Below are positions 54,871-62,517 of a stretch of 64,000 nucleotides of DNA, one piece after another. The first letter of the stretch is position 1. Each line of letters opens with the position of its first letter. The position numbers and the translations under genes were made by a program. Source of the DNA: Micromonospora lupini. Lineage in GTDB: Bacteria > Actinomycetota > Actinomycetes > Mycobacteriales > Micromonosporaceae. The notes beneath the pieces were generated by a model. It had not been told where the DNA came from. It searched no databases and saw only the letters and a list, made by a program, of their open reading frames with translations. Location: the NCBI RefSeq assembly GCF_026342015.1, contig NZ_JAPENL010000001.1, positions 2,170,001-2,234,000 on the forward strand, written 5' to 3'.

Positions 54871-55973
54871 GGCCGCTGCCCGGGCCAGCCGGCACCCGGC
54901 GGCGGGGTGCTCGACGGCGGGGTGGCCTGCTGTCGGGGCGCGACCGCCGGGAGCGGGATGGTCGACATCACCCGGTGCACGATGTGGTCGGCCGGCACGT
55001 CGTCGGCGAGCGCGTCGTAGCTGAGCACCAGCCGGTGGCGCAGGATGTCCGGGGCGATGTCCTGCACGTCCTGCGGCAGGGCGTAGTCGCGCCCGCGCAG
55101 CAGCGCCAGCGCGCGGGTGGCCCGGACCAGACCGAGCGAGGCACGCGGGCTGGCCCCGTACTGGATCAGTTGGGCGACGTCCGGCATGCCGTGCTCGGCG
55201 GGCGCGCGGGTGGCCAGCACCAGGCGCACCGCGTAGTCGACGAGCGCGTTGTGCACGAAGACCTGGTCGGCCTTGCGTTGCAGAGCGATCAGCTCGGGGG
55301 TGTCGAAGACCGCCGTCGGCTCCGGGGCGGTCACGCCCATCCGGTAGACGATCTCCCGCTCCTCGGCGTCCGTCGGGTAGCCCACGACGATCTTCATGAG
55401 GAACCGGTCCCGCTGCGCCTCCGGCAGCGGGTAGACGCCCTCCTGCTCGATCGGGTTCTGGGTGGCCATCACCAGGAACGGATCGGGCACCCGGTGGCTC
55501 TCCCCGCCGATGGACACCTGGCGCTCGCTCATGACCTCCAGCAGTGCCGACTGCACCTTGGCCGGAGCGCGGTTGATCTCGTCGGCGAGCAGGAAGTTGA
55601 CGAACACCGGGCCCAGCTCGACGTCGAACTTCTCGCTCGACTGCCGGTAGATCCGGGTGCCCATGATGTCGGCCGGCACCAGGTCCGGGGTGAACTGCAC
55701 CCGGGCGAAGGACCCCCCGACGACCTTGGCGAGGGTCTCCACGGCCAGGGTCTTGGCCACGCCGGGCACGCCTTCGAGCAGGCAGTGGCCGCGGGCGAGC
55801 AGCGCGACGAACATCCGCTCGACCATCCGGTCCTGCCCGACGATCACCCGTTTGATCTCGAAGAGCGCCTTCTCCAGCAGGGTGGCGTCCTGCGCGGGTG
55901 TGGTCACCGGCGCGGGTTTCTCCGGTGCCACCCCGTTCGGCGTCGGGGCGTCGGGCATGGTCGGCTGGGCCAC
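54867..55973 (-). CDS. MoxR-family AAA+ ATPase
   Basis: A 368-residue AAA+ chaperone-like ATPase. Walker A is LLEGVPGVAKT, Walker B is FLLADEINR, sensor 1 is 'MATQNPIEQEGVYPLPEAQRDRF', and the arginine finger region follows. The first 35 residues are low-complexity and proline-rich. GTG 55973 follows GGAGG. This is the first gene of the MoxR-DUF58-VWA operon. The proteins together probably remodel or metallate a client; the client is unknown. Confidence 0.95.
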   Translation of the reverse strand: MAQPTMPDAPTPNGVAPEKPAPVTTPAQDATLLEKALFEIKRVIVGQDRMVERMFVALLARGHCLLEGVPGVAKTLAVETLAKVVGGSFARVQFTPDLVPADIMGTRIYRQSSEKFDVELGPVFVNFLLADEINRAPAKVQSALLEVMSERQVSIGGESHRVPDPFLVMATQNPIEQEGVYPLPEAQRDRFLMKIVVGYPTDAEEREIVYRMGVTAPEPTAVFDTPELIALQRKADQVFVHNALVDYAVRLVLATRAPAEHGMPDVAQLIQYGASPRASLGLVRATRALALLRGRDYALPQDVQDIAPDILRHRLVLSYDALADDVPADHIVHRVMSTIPLPAVAPRQQATPPSSTPPPGAGWPGQRP

Positions 55974-56199
55974 CGGTCCTCCACAGCGTTTGTCGGTCGT
56001 CGCGGCTGGTGCGGTATCAAGACTCGCATGCCTTCCTGAGTGTCGAGGTGGGGAGAAGCCGATTTTCGCCGCGGCATCCAATGTCCGAATCGCGCATCAC
56101 GGGTGGACAGGAACCCGCCCGCCGTGTGTACGATTCACCCCGTCGCCGGGCGGCTCCCCCCGTGGCCGCCCGGCGCTCAAGCTCTCCGTCCGGCCGCCC

Positions 56200-56205
56200 T
56201 AGACT
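56200..56205 (+). promoter_or_regulatory. -10 box (TAGACT) for a leaderless transcript
   Basis: TAGACT ends 7 nt before ATG 56213, with no ribosome site between. Confidence 0.5.
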
Positions 56206-56212
56206 GGCCCGG

Positions 56213-56443
56213 ATGAGCATCCCCTCCCCTGCCGACGAGCCCCTGGTCTGCTCGGCCCGGGGCTGCCGCGCCCCCGCCGTCTGGGCGCTGGAATGGAACA
56301 ATCCACGCCTGCACACCGCCGATCGGCGCAAGACCTGGCTGGCCTGCGCCGAGCACCGCGGCAGCCTCGGCGAATTCCTTGAGGTTCGCGGCTTCCTTCG
56401 TGCCGTCACTCCGGTGCCCGGATCGCCTACCCTCGACACGTGA
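56213..56443 (+). CDS. Small cysteine-containing protein
   Basis: A 76-residue protein. Cysteines and a histidine are placed as CSARGC near the start and CAEH in the second half (Cys-x4-Cys ... Cys-x2-His), a possible zinc knuckle. Trp and Arg residues between them ('APAVWALEWNNPRLHTADRRK') are conserved in actinobacterial relatives as I recall; some databases carry doubtful names for these. It is the first gene of a unit with the two PH-domain proteins and has a leaderless start. Confidence 0.75.
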   Translation: MSIPSPADEPLVCSARGCRAPAVWALEWNNPRLHTADRRKTWLACAEHRGSLGEFLEVRGFLRAVTPVPGSPTLDT

Positions 56444-56565
56444 GCGAGCGCAGCGAGCGACCGATGAGGCACGGCAGCGTGGCGCTCGGCGCCGCCGACG
56501 GGCAGGGCGAGGCGGCGGCACGGATCGTGCGGCGTCGCGGCGTGCGGAACGGCGCCCGCCGGTGA
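56440..56565 (+). CDS. Small bridging ORF, 41 residues, SERSER start
   Basis: A 41-codon ORF that begins GTGAGCGAGCGCAGCGAGCG, a sequence met very often at gene starts in actinobacteria. Its GTG overlaps the stop of the 76-residue gene and its TGA overlaps the GTG of the PH-domain gene, each in GTGA. The peptide (VSERSERPMRHGSVAL...) is basic and shows no domain. It may serve only to pass ribosomes on to the next gene. Confidence 0.4.
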   Translation: MSERSERPMRHGSVALGAADGQGEAAARIVRRRGVRNGARR

Positions 56566-57383
56566 GCGCGGAGGACCGCGTCGACCGCCCGACCTCCCCC
56601 GACCCCACCTCCCCCTCCGGGCCATCCACCCCGGCCAGCGCACCTCCCGGCGTCGCGCCGCCGCCCGGCGCGTTCCCGGCACCCGGCACACTCGGCCCGG
56701 ACCCGTCCCCACCGGACGTGTCCTGGCCGGCCCCACTGCCGCCGAGCGCCCTGCCCCCGCCCGGCGGGCACCACGCCGGCTCTCCCCCGCCCGGCGGGCA
56801 CCACGCCGGCTCTCCCCCGCCCGACCTGCCGTTCCCTGGTCTCCTGCCGCCGGGCCCTGGACCGTTGGCCGACTCCGGCCCGCGGTCGTCGGGGCGCGGT
56901 CCGCTGGAGCCCTGGCCGGACAGCGTCAGGTGGCAGCCGATCTCCACCGACCTGATCTGGGTGGAGCTGATCCGGCTCGCGGTAGTGGTGGCCATCGGCC
57001 TGGCGGTGACCGCGATCGGCTGGGCGCTGAGCGGCCACTGGCTGCTCGGGCTCGCGCTCGCCCTCGTGGTGGTGCTCGGCGCGTGGCGGGCCACGGCCGT
57101 CGTCCGCGCGGTACGCGCCTGGGGTTACGCCGAGCGCGACGACGACCTGCTGGTGCGGCACGGGCTGCTGGTCCGGCGGTTGTCAATCGTCCCGTACTCC
57201 CGCATGCAGTTCGTCGACGTGAGCGCCGGCCCGCTGGAGCGTGCCTTCGACCTGGCCACCGTGCAGTTGCACACGGCCGCGGCCGCCAGCGACGCGCGGG
57301 TGCCGGGCCTGCGTCCGGCGGAGGCGTCCCGGCTGCGCGACAGGCTCACCGCGCTCGGCGAGGACCGGGCGGAGGGCCTGTGA
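56562..57383 (+). CDS. Bacterial PH-domain membrane protein (YdbS-like)
   Basis: A 273-residue protein. The first 130 residues are a Pro/Ser/Gly-rich, presumably disordered tail with an exact 30-bp tandem duplication (56754-56783 and 56784-56813). Then two helices ('WVELIRLAVVVAIGLAVTAIG' and 'WLLGLALALVVVLGAW') are followed by a bacterial PH (bPH2) domain with 'RHGLLVRRLSIVPYSRMQFVDVSAGPLERAF'. It matches YdbS of Bacillus, which forms a pair with YdbT, and the next gene encodes the YdbT-like partner. The role in stress or antibiotic tolerance is known only for the Bacillus pair. Confidence 0.88.
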   Translation: MSAEDRVDRPTSPDPTSPSGPSTPASAPPGVAPPPGAFPAPGTLGPDPSPPDVSWPAPLPPSALPPPGGHHAGSPPPGGHHAGSPPPDLPFPGLLPPGPGPLADSGPRSSGRGPLEPWPDSVRWQPISTDLIWVELIRLAVVVAIGLAVTAIGWALSGHWLLGLALALVVVLGAWRATAVVRAVRAWGYAERDDDLLVRHGLLVRRLSIVPYSRMQFVDVSAGPLERAFDLATVQLHTAAAASDARVPGLRPAEASRLRDRLTALGEDRAEGL

Positions 57384-57430
57384 CCGCCCGCGCTGGCGAC
57401 CGTCGGCGCCGCCGAGAGCCGGCCCGATGA
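57380..57430 (+). CDS. Tiny bridging ORF, 16 residues
   Basis: GTG 57380 overlaps the stop of the YdbS-like gene and the TGA at 57428-57430 overlaps ATG 57427 of the YdbT-like gene. The peptide is VTARAGDRRRRREPAR. It is the second such bridge in this operon; it could let terminating ribosomes reach the next start 44 nt away. Translation has not been shown. Confidence 0.3.
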   Translation: MTARAGDRRRRREPAR

Positions 57431-59049
57431 GCGACGGCCCCGCCGAGCCGGGCACCCGGCCGCCGCTACCGGCCGGCAGCGCGCCTCCCACCGGCACACC
57501 ACACCCTGCCGGCCCGCCCGGTCCGCCGCCCGCCGGCCCGCCGGTGCCGCCGCCGCCCGCCGGCCCTCCCGGTCCGCCGCCCGACGGCCCTCCCGGCCCG
57601 CCCGACGGCCCTCCCGGCCCGGCGCACGCAGCCGGCCCAACTGGTCCGTCATACCCCGTGGGTCCGCCCGGCGGGCCATACCCCGCCGGCCCGTCCGGGG
57701 CGGTGCACCCCTGGCCGACGGCGCCGGACGGCGTTGACGGTGAGCCCCGGCGGCGGCTGCACCCGCTCAGCCCGCTGCTGCACGGCGTCAAGTCGCTGGT
57801 CGTGGTGATCGCGGGCCTGTCCTGGTCGACGCTGTCGCGGGTCGGCTTCGGCTGGTTCGCCGCGATGGTGGCGGTGCTGGCGCTCGGCGCGACAGTGCTG
57901 TCGGTGATCAGCTGGTACAACACCGGCTACCACGTGGTGGGCCGCGAACTGCGGGTGCACGAGGGGCTGCTCTGGAGGCGTACCCGGGCCATCCCGCTGG
58001 AGCGGTTGCAGGCCGTGGAGGTGGTCCGGCCCCTGCTCGCCCAGCTCACCGGCCTGGCCGAGCTGCGCCTGGAGGTGGTCGGCGGAGGCAAGACCGAGGC
58101 GCCGCTGGCGTACCTTCCAGTGGCCGACGCCGCCCGCCTGCGCGAGCGGCTGCTGGCGATCGCCGGACGGACGACGCCGCCACCCCCGCCCGGCGTCACC
58201 GCGCCCCCGACGGAACCCGGGACTCCGGCGGCCACGCCGGGCCGGCCGCTACACGCGGTACGCAACAAGGACCTGCTGGTCAGTCAGTTGCTCACCCCGC
58301 AGGCGTTCCTGCTCCCGTTCGGTCTGGCCTTCGTCGTGGTGCAGTTCGTCACCGCCGGGTCGTGGTCGTTCGTCGCGGTGGCGAGCACGCTGACCGCGAT
58401 GGCCGGTGTGCTGCTGCAACCGATCCGCCGCGTCCTCGACGACTGGAACTTCCGGCTGGCCCGCGACGGCGGCATCCTGCGGGTACACAACGGCCTGCTG
58501 GAGACGCGTGCGCAGACCGTGCCGCTGGACCGGGTCCAGACCCTGCGGGCCACCTGGCCGCTGCTGTGGCGGGTGAACGACTGGCTGCGACTGCGGTTGG
58601 AGGTGGCCGGCTACTCCGTGGCGGAGGCCGACGACCGCAACCGGCCGGACCGGTTGCTGCCGGTCGGCGACCTGCCGACCGCCACGATGATCGTCGCCGA
58701 GGTGCTGCCCGGCGTACGCCTGGACGCGCTGGCACTGAGCCCACCACCGCCCCGGACGCGCTGGCTGCACCCGCTCGGGCGCGGCGCGCTCGGGGCGGGT
58801 CTGTTCGAGCGGGTGTTCGCCACCCGGTCCGGTCTGCTCACCCGGCAGGTGGCGATCGTGCCGTACGGGCGGATCCAGAGCGTGCGGGTGGTGCAGGGGC
58901 CGGTGCAGCGCCGGCTGGGCCTGGCGACCGTACACGCGGACACGGCGGGAGGTTCAGGCGCGACCGCCCAGGACCGCGACGTAGCCGAGGCATGGACCCT
59001 GGCAGCCGAGCTGACAACCCGAGCGCAAGCGGCCCGCGCCACCCCCTAG
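57427..59049 (+). CDS. Bacterial PH-domain membrane protein (YdbT-like, two PH domains)
   Basis: A 540-residue protein. A Pro/Gly-rich N-terminal tail (about 110 residues of PPGPP-type repeats) precedes two pairs of membrane helices ('LVVVIAGLSWSTLSRVGFGWF', 'FLLPFGLAFVVVQFVTAGSWS') and two bPH2 domains ('RVHEGLLWRRTRAIPLERLQAVEVVRP' and 'RVHNGLLETRAQTVPLDRVQTLRATWP'), with a third partial copy at the C-terminus ('ATRSGLLTRQVAIVPYGRIQSVRVVQG'). It is the long partner of the YdbS-like protein. The ATG overlaps the preceding tiny ORF. The end abuts an inverted repeat. Confidence 0.9.
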   Translation: MSDGPAEPGTRPPLPAGSAPPTGTPHPAGPPGPPPAGPPVPPPPAGPPGPPPDGPPGPPDGPPGPAHAAGPTGPSYPVGPPGGPYPAGPSGAVHPWPTAPDGVDGEPRRRLHPLSPLLHGVKSLVVVIAGLSWSTLSRVGFGWFAAMVAVLALGATVLSVISWYNTGYHVVGRELRVHEGLLWRRTRAIPLERLQAVEVVRPLLAQLTGLAELRLEVVGGGKTEAPLAYLPVADAARLRERLLAIAGRTTPPPPPGVTAPPTEPGTPAATPGRPLHAVRNKDLLVSQLLTPQAFLLPFGLAFVVVQFVTAGSWSFVAVASTLTAMAGVLLQPIRRVLDDWNFRLARDGGILRVHNGLLETRAQTVPLDRVQTLRATWPLLWRVNDWLRLRLEVAGYSVAEADDRNRPDRLLPVGDLPTATMIVAEVLPGVRLDALALSPPPPRTRWLHPLGRGALGAGLFERVFATRSGLLTRQVAIVPYGRIQSVRVVQGPVQRRLGLATVHADTAGGSGATAQDRDVAEAWTLAAELTTRAQAARATP

Positions 59050-59053
59050 ACCG

Positions 59054-59116
59054 CGTCGATCATGAAGTTATTGCCTCGACACGCCGGTCGGGACGGCAAC
59101 AACCTCATGATCGACG
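59054..59116. repeat. Intergenic inverted repeat with GATC in each arm
   Basis: Arms 59054-59075 and 59095-59116 (22 nt) pair at 20 of 22 positions around a 19-nt loop. The outer end is CGTCGATCATGA. It separates the convergent YdbT-like and PAP2 genes and is so close that the right-hand part of it encodes the last residues of the PAP2 protein. Confidence 0.8.
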
Positions 59117-60093
59117 GAGTCTTGGGTGGGGGGCCGGGGGTGGCGGGGGTGGCGGGTGCGCCAGGCTCGCTCGGCGAGGCCGACGACCAGGTAGGTGAGC
59201 CCGACGTACGTCCAGCCCACCAGCACGTCGATCACGTAGTGCTCACCGGAGTAGACCAGGGTGAACGTCATCGCCAGCGGGTACGCGAGCAGAAGCGGCC
59301 ACCAGCGGCGGCGGGTGGTGCGCAGGAAGAACAGCACCACGAACAGCGCCCACGCGGTGTGCAGCGACGGCATCGCGGCGACCGGGTTCGAGGCGATCTG
59401 GCCGGCGTTGAGCACGTTGCCGGCGCCGTGCATGCCGAACGCCTTCCAGCCCCGGGTGGAGATCCGGGCGACTTCGGTGAGCAGGCCGTTCTGCGCGGCC
59501 CACCAGGGCGGGGCAGCCGGGTAGATGAAGTACGTGGCCAGGCCGGCGGCGCAGAGGAAACCCCAGCGCCGCATGTACGAGGCCCAGCGGTGCCGGTCCC
59601 GCAGCCAGAGCACCGCGGCGGCGGCCAGCGTCACCACGAAGTGCGAGAAGTACACCCAGCTCGCCGCGATGTCCCACCACTGCACCTCCGGGCGGTAGAG
59701 GTGCTGCTGCAACCAGACGGTGGGCACCTCCCCGCCGGTGGCCCAGCCGAACATGAACCGGTCGGCGACGATCAGCTCCATGGCGTGCGGGGTGGCGCCG
59801 TTGTCGGCGAACCCGCGCGACAGGTTGTACGCGGCCAGCAGCAGCACCACAGGCACCCAGTCCCGGGCGAAGCGCAGGTGGCTGCGCCACGGGCGGTCGC
59901 TGTTCCAGGCGATGGTCCCGAGCCAGATCCACACGAAGGCGTACGCGGGGTCGGTGGGCAGCCCGATCGCGAGCCAGGCGGCGACGAAGGCGACCGCCCA
60001 GACCGTCATGGCGACGATGCGCCGACGGCCCCCGTCCGGGGACGCGGGCGGGTCGGTCCGGGCGGGGGGCTGGGGGTCAGTCACGACGGCCAT
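59068..60093 (-). CDS. PAP2-family phosphatase (inositolphosphotransferase/Aur1-like)
   Basis: A 341-residue integral membrane enzyme with about six helices. The PAP2 motifs are 'PSLHTAW' (motif 2) and 'YSGEHYVIDVLVGW' (motif 3, with the His and Asp). The sequence 'YPAAPPWWAA' just before motif 2 is typical of the Aur1/inositolphosphotransferase branch, which may work on phospholipid or inositol-lipid headgroups. ATG 60093 is used with TAACCT 8 nt upstream. The C-terminal end is encoded within the inverted repeat at 59054. Confidence 0.9.
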   Translation of the reverse strand: MAVVTDPQPPARTDPPASPDGGRRRIVAMTVWAVAFVAAWLAIGLPTDPAYAFVWIWLGTIAWNSDRPWRSHLRFARDWVPVVLLLAAYNLSRGFADNGATPHAMELIVADRFMFGWATGGEVPTVWLQQHLYRPEVQWWDIAASWVYFSHFVVTLAAAAVLWLRDRHRWASYMRRWGFLCAAGLATYFIYPAAPPWWAAQNGLLTEVARISTRGWKAFGMHGAGNVLNAGQIASNPVAAMPSLHTAWALFVVLFFLRTTRRRWWPLLLAYPLAMTFTLVYSGEHYVIDVLVGWTYVGLTYLVVGLAERAWRTRHPRHPRPPTQDSVDHEVVAVPTGVSRQ

Positions 60094-60101
60094 CGCGGTC
60101 A

Positions 60102-60107
60102 AGGTTA
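60102..60107 (-). promoter_or_regulatory. -10 box (TAACCT) for a leaderless transcript
   Basis: On the minus strand TAACCT ends 8 nt before ATG 60093. The divergent gene at 60220 has its own box. Confidence 0.4.
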
Positions 60108-60206
60108 ACGACGGGTACGGCATCGACCGACGGGGACCCAACTGGGCCGCTGCGGACGGGTGCGCCCGGATCGCCGGGCGCGTGCCCGACGCATCCGGCG
60201 AGCACC

Positions 60207-60212
60207 TAGGCT
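60207..60212 (+). promoter_or_regulatory. -10 box (TAGGCT) for a leaderless transcript
   Basis: TAGGCT ends 7 nt before ATG 60220, with no ribosome site between. Confidence 0.5.
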
Positions 60213-60219
60213 GACGACC

Positions 60220-60624
60220 ATGCAGGAGCAGCCCGAGCCGGCCCTCGCGCCGGGTCTGACCGCCCAGGTCGAACTGACCGTCACCGACACGGACACCGCC
60301 CAGGCGGTCGGTTCGGGGGACGTACCGGTGCTGGGCACACCCCGGGTGCTCGCGCTGGCCGAGGCGGCCACCGTCGCGGCCACGGCGGCCACGCTGCCTC
60401 CCGGGTCGACAACTGTCGGCACCCGGGTCGAGTTGGAGCACCTGGCGCCGACTGTGGTCGGGCGCACGGTGCGGGCGCAGGCCCTGCTGGCGACTGTCGA
60501 CGGTCGCCGGTTGTCGTTCGAGGTCACCGTCGCCGACGGCGACCAGACGGTGGCCCGGGGCCGGGTCGACCGGATCGTGGTGGATCGGCAACGCTTCGTC
60601 GACCGGGCCGGGCGGCAGTCGTGA
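60220..60624 (+). CDS. Hotdog-fold thioesterase-like protein (FlK type)
   Basis: A 134-residue hotdog-fold protein. 'GSGDVPVLGTPRVLALAEAATV' has the FlK-type pattern (Thr and Glu of the catalytic helix) and 'TTVGTRVELEHLAPTVVGRTVRA' is the second conserved strand. FlK cleaves fluoroacetyl-CoA; most members have other acyl-CoA substrates. ATG 60220 has a leaderless -10 box. Its TGA overlaps the GTG of the MBL-fold gene, so the two are cotranslated. Confidence 0.87.
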   Translation: MQEQPEPALAPGLTAQVELTVTDTDTAQAVGSGDVPVLGTPRVLALAEAATVAATAATLPPGSTTVGTRVELEHLAPTVVGRTVRAQALLATVDGRRLSFEVTVADGDQTVARGRVDRIVVDRQRFVDRAGRQS

Positions 60625-61451
60625 GCGCCGGGTTCGCCGAGGTCGCCGACCGGGTGTACGTGCTGCGCGAGCCTCTGCTGCGTGTCAACGTCACACTTGT
60701 CGTCGGCGACGACGAGGCGCTGCTGGTGGACACGCTCTCCTCGGCCCGGCAGGCCACGGAGCTGGCCGCCGCCGTCGGGCGGGTCACCGACCGTCAGTTG
60801 ACGCTCGTCAACACCCACCACCACTACGACCACTGCTTCGGCAACGCCGTCCTGGCCGGCGACCCACCCCGCCCGGTGTACGCGCACGAGCGGGCCGCCG
60901 CGGCCCTGCGCGAGGAGCCGGAGCGGCTGCGCCGGGAGGCGTACGAGGAGGTGCGTACCGAGCACCCGGAGCTGGCGGCCGAGCTGGTCGACACCCCGCT
61001 GCTCGCTCCGACGCACCCGGTGCACACCGAGACGGCGCTCGACCTGGGCGGCCGGCGGGTCGTGCTGCGGCACCCGGGGCGCGGGCACACCGACGCCGAC
61101 CTGGTGGTGCACGTGCCCGACGCGGACGTGCTCGTCGCCGGTGATCTGGTGGAGCAGAGCGGCCCGCCCGCCTTCGAGGACTCGTACCCCCTGCAGTGGC
61201 CGGACGCGGTCGCGGACCTGCTGCGGCTGACGTCCGCGCGCACTGTGGTCGTGCCGGGCCACGGCGACCCGGTGGACGTCGGGTTCGTCCGCGCCCAGCA
61301 CGCCGAGCTGGTGCGACTGGCCTGGCTGATCCGGGCCGCGCACACAGGCGACGCGCCGCCGGAGCGGGTGGCCGCCGAGGCGCCCTTCGGCGCCCGCGCC
61401 GCCCTGATCGCCGCCCGCCGCGGCTACACCGAACTCAACGGCTCGCCCTAA
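60621..61451 (+). CDS. MBL-fold metallohydrolase
   Basis: A 276-residue metallo-beta-lactamase-fold hydrolase. The metal motif is His66-x-His68-x-Asp70-His71 in NTHHHYDHCFG; further ligands are at 'LRHPGRGHTDADLVVHV' (His), 'VLVAGDLVEQ' (Asp) and 'VVVPGHGDP' (His). It is in the glyoxalase-II-like branch with a substrate not known. GTG 60621 overlaps the FlK-like stop. It converges with the sugar kinase gene, whose stop overlaps its own by 4 bases. Confidence 0.92.
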   Translation: MSAGFAEVADRVYVLREPLLRVNVTLVVGDDEALLVDTLSSARQATELAAAVGRVTDRQLTLVNTHHHYDHCFGNAVLAGDPPRPVYAHERAAAALREEPERLRREAYEEVRTEHPELAAELVDTPLLAPTHPVHTETALDLGGRRVVLRHPGRGHTDADLVVHVPDADVLVAGDLVEQSGPPAFEDSYPLQWPDAVADLLRLTSARTVVVPGHGDPVDVGFVRAQHAELVRLAWLIRAAHTGDAPPERVAAEAPFGARAALIAARRGYTELNGSP

Positions 61452-62383
61452 CGTCCGAAGCGGCGGGTGACGTCGGTGCGGGTGGGCATGGCGGTGGCGC
61501 CACCCGGGGATTCGCAGACGAGACCCGCCACCCGCAGCGCGAAGGCCACCCGCTCGACCCAGCCCGCCGGGTCGTCCGGCTCGCCGTCGAGGAGCAGGTC
61601 GGCGATCAGCGCGGCCATGACCGAGTCGCCGGCGCCTGTGGCGTCGATGGCGTCGACCTTGGGAGCGGGCACCCGCACCGGATCGGCGCCGGCGGCGGCC
61701 AGCACCGCGCCGGCCGCGCCGAGCGTCACCACCACCGTGGCCGCGCCCAGCTCACGCAGGTACGCGGCCACCCCCTCGACCGGCTCGCCCGGGTAGAGCA
61801 GCTCGGCGTCGGCGGTGCTCAGCTTGACCAGGTGCGCGCCCGCGGCCAACTCGGCCACCACCTCGCGCAGCCCGTCCAGCGCGGCCGGCCCGTCGAGCAG
61901 GCGGGGGCGTACGTTCGGGTCGAGGACGCGCACCCCGGCGGCGAGCGACCAGGCCCGACGCGCGGCGGCAAGGGTGCGCGGCTGCAGCAGCACGACCGAG
62001 CCGCAGTAGAGCACGTCCGCGCCCTCCAGCAGCGCCAGGTCCAGATCGTCCGGGCCGAGCAGACCGTAGGAGGGCGGCTCTCCGTAGAAGCGGAAGTCGG
62101 GTTCCGGCCCGGAGTACGTGACCACCGCGAGCGTGGTCGACACCGGCGCCGTGACCGCACCGGCGAGACCGACGCCGACGTCGGTCAGAAAGCCGCGGAT
62201 CCGCCCGCCCAGCACGTCGTCACCGAGCGAGCCGACGAACTGTGCCGCGCCGCCGAGCCGGGTCACCCCGACGGCGACGTTGAGCGGCCCACCGCCGATC
62301 GCCTGCAGGTAGACCCGTTCCCCGTCGCGCTCGGTGTCGAGCAGGTCGACGAGCGCCTCGCCGAACACCACCGCGTACCCCAT
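61448..62383 (-). CDS. PfkB-family carbohydrate kinase (fructokinase-like)
   Basis: A 311-residue ribokinase-fold kinase. The N-terminal signature is 'AIGGGPLNVAVGVTRLGG' and the C-terminal one is 'IDATGAGDSVMAALI', with the catalytic Asp in GAGD. The substrate is a sugar or sugar derivative; fructose is most often annotated for this pattern. GAAGGGA precedes ATG 62383. It ends overlapping the convergent MBL gene. It may be a monocistronic gene; the gap to XdhC is 134 bp. Confidence 0.93.
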   Translation of the reverse strand: MGYAVVFGEALVDLLDTERDGERVYLQAIGGGPLNVAVGVTRLGGAAQFVGSLGDDVLGGRIRGFLTDVGVGLAGAVTAPVSTTLAVVTYSGPEPDFRFYGEPPSYGLLGPDDLDLALLEGADVLYCGSVVLLQPRTLAAARRAWSLAAGVRVLDPNVRPRLLDGPAALDGLREVVAELAAGAHLVKLSTADAELLYPGEPVEGVAAYLRELGAATVVVTLGAAGAVLAAAGADPVRVPAPKVDAIDATGAGDSVMAALIADLLLDGEPDDPAGWVERVAFALRVAGLVCESPGGATAMPTRTDVTRRFGR

Positions 62384-62517
62384 CGAAGTCCCTTCGTCGT
62401 CGTCGGCCGGCAGCGCCCCGGCCCGCCGGGGACGGTCGGGCCGGACATGGTCGGCTGGCACCAGGCTGGCACAACGGACGCCCTGCTGGGCGGCGAAGAC
62501 GCGGTACCGGTGCGGCG

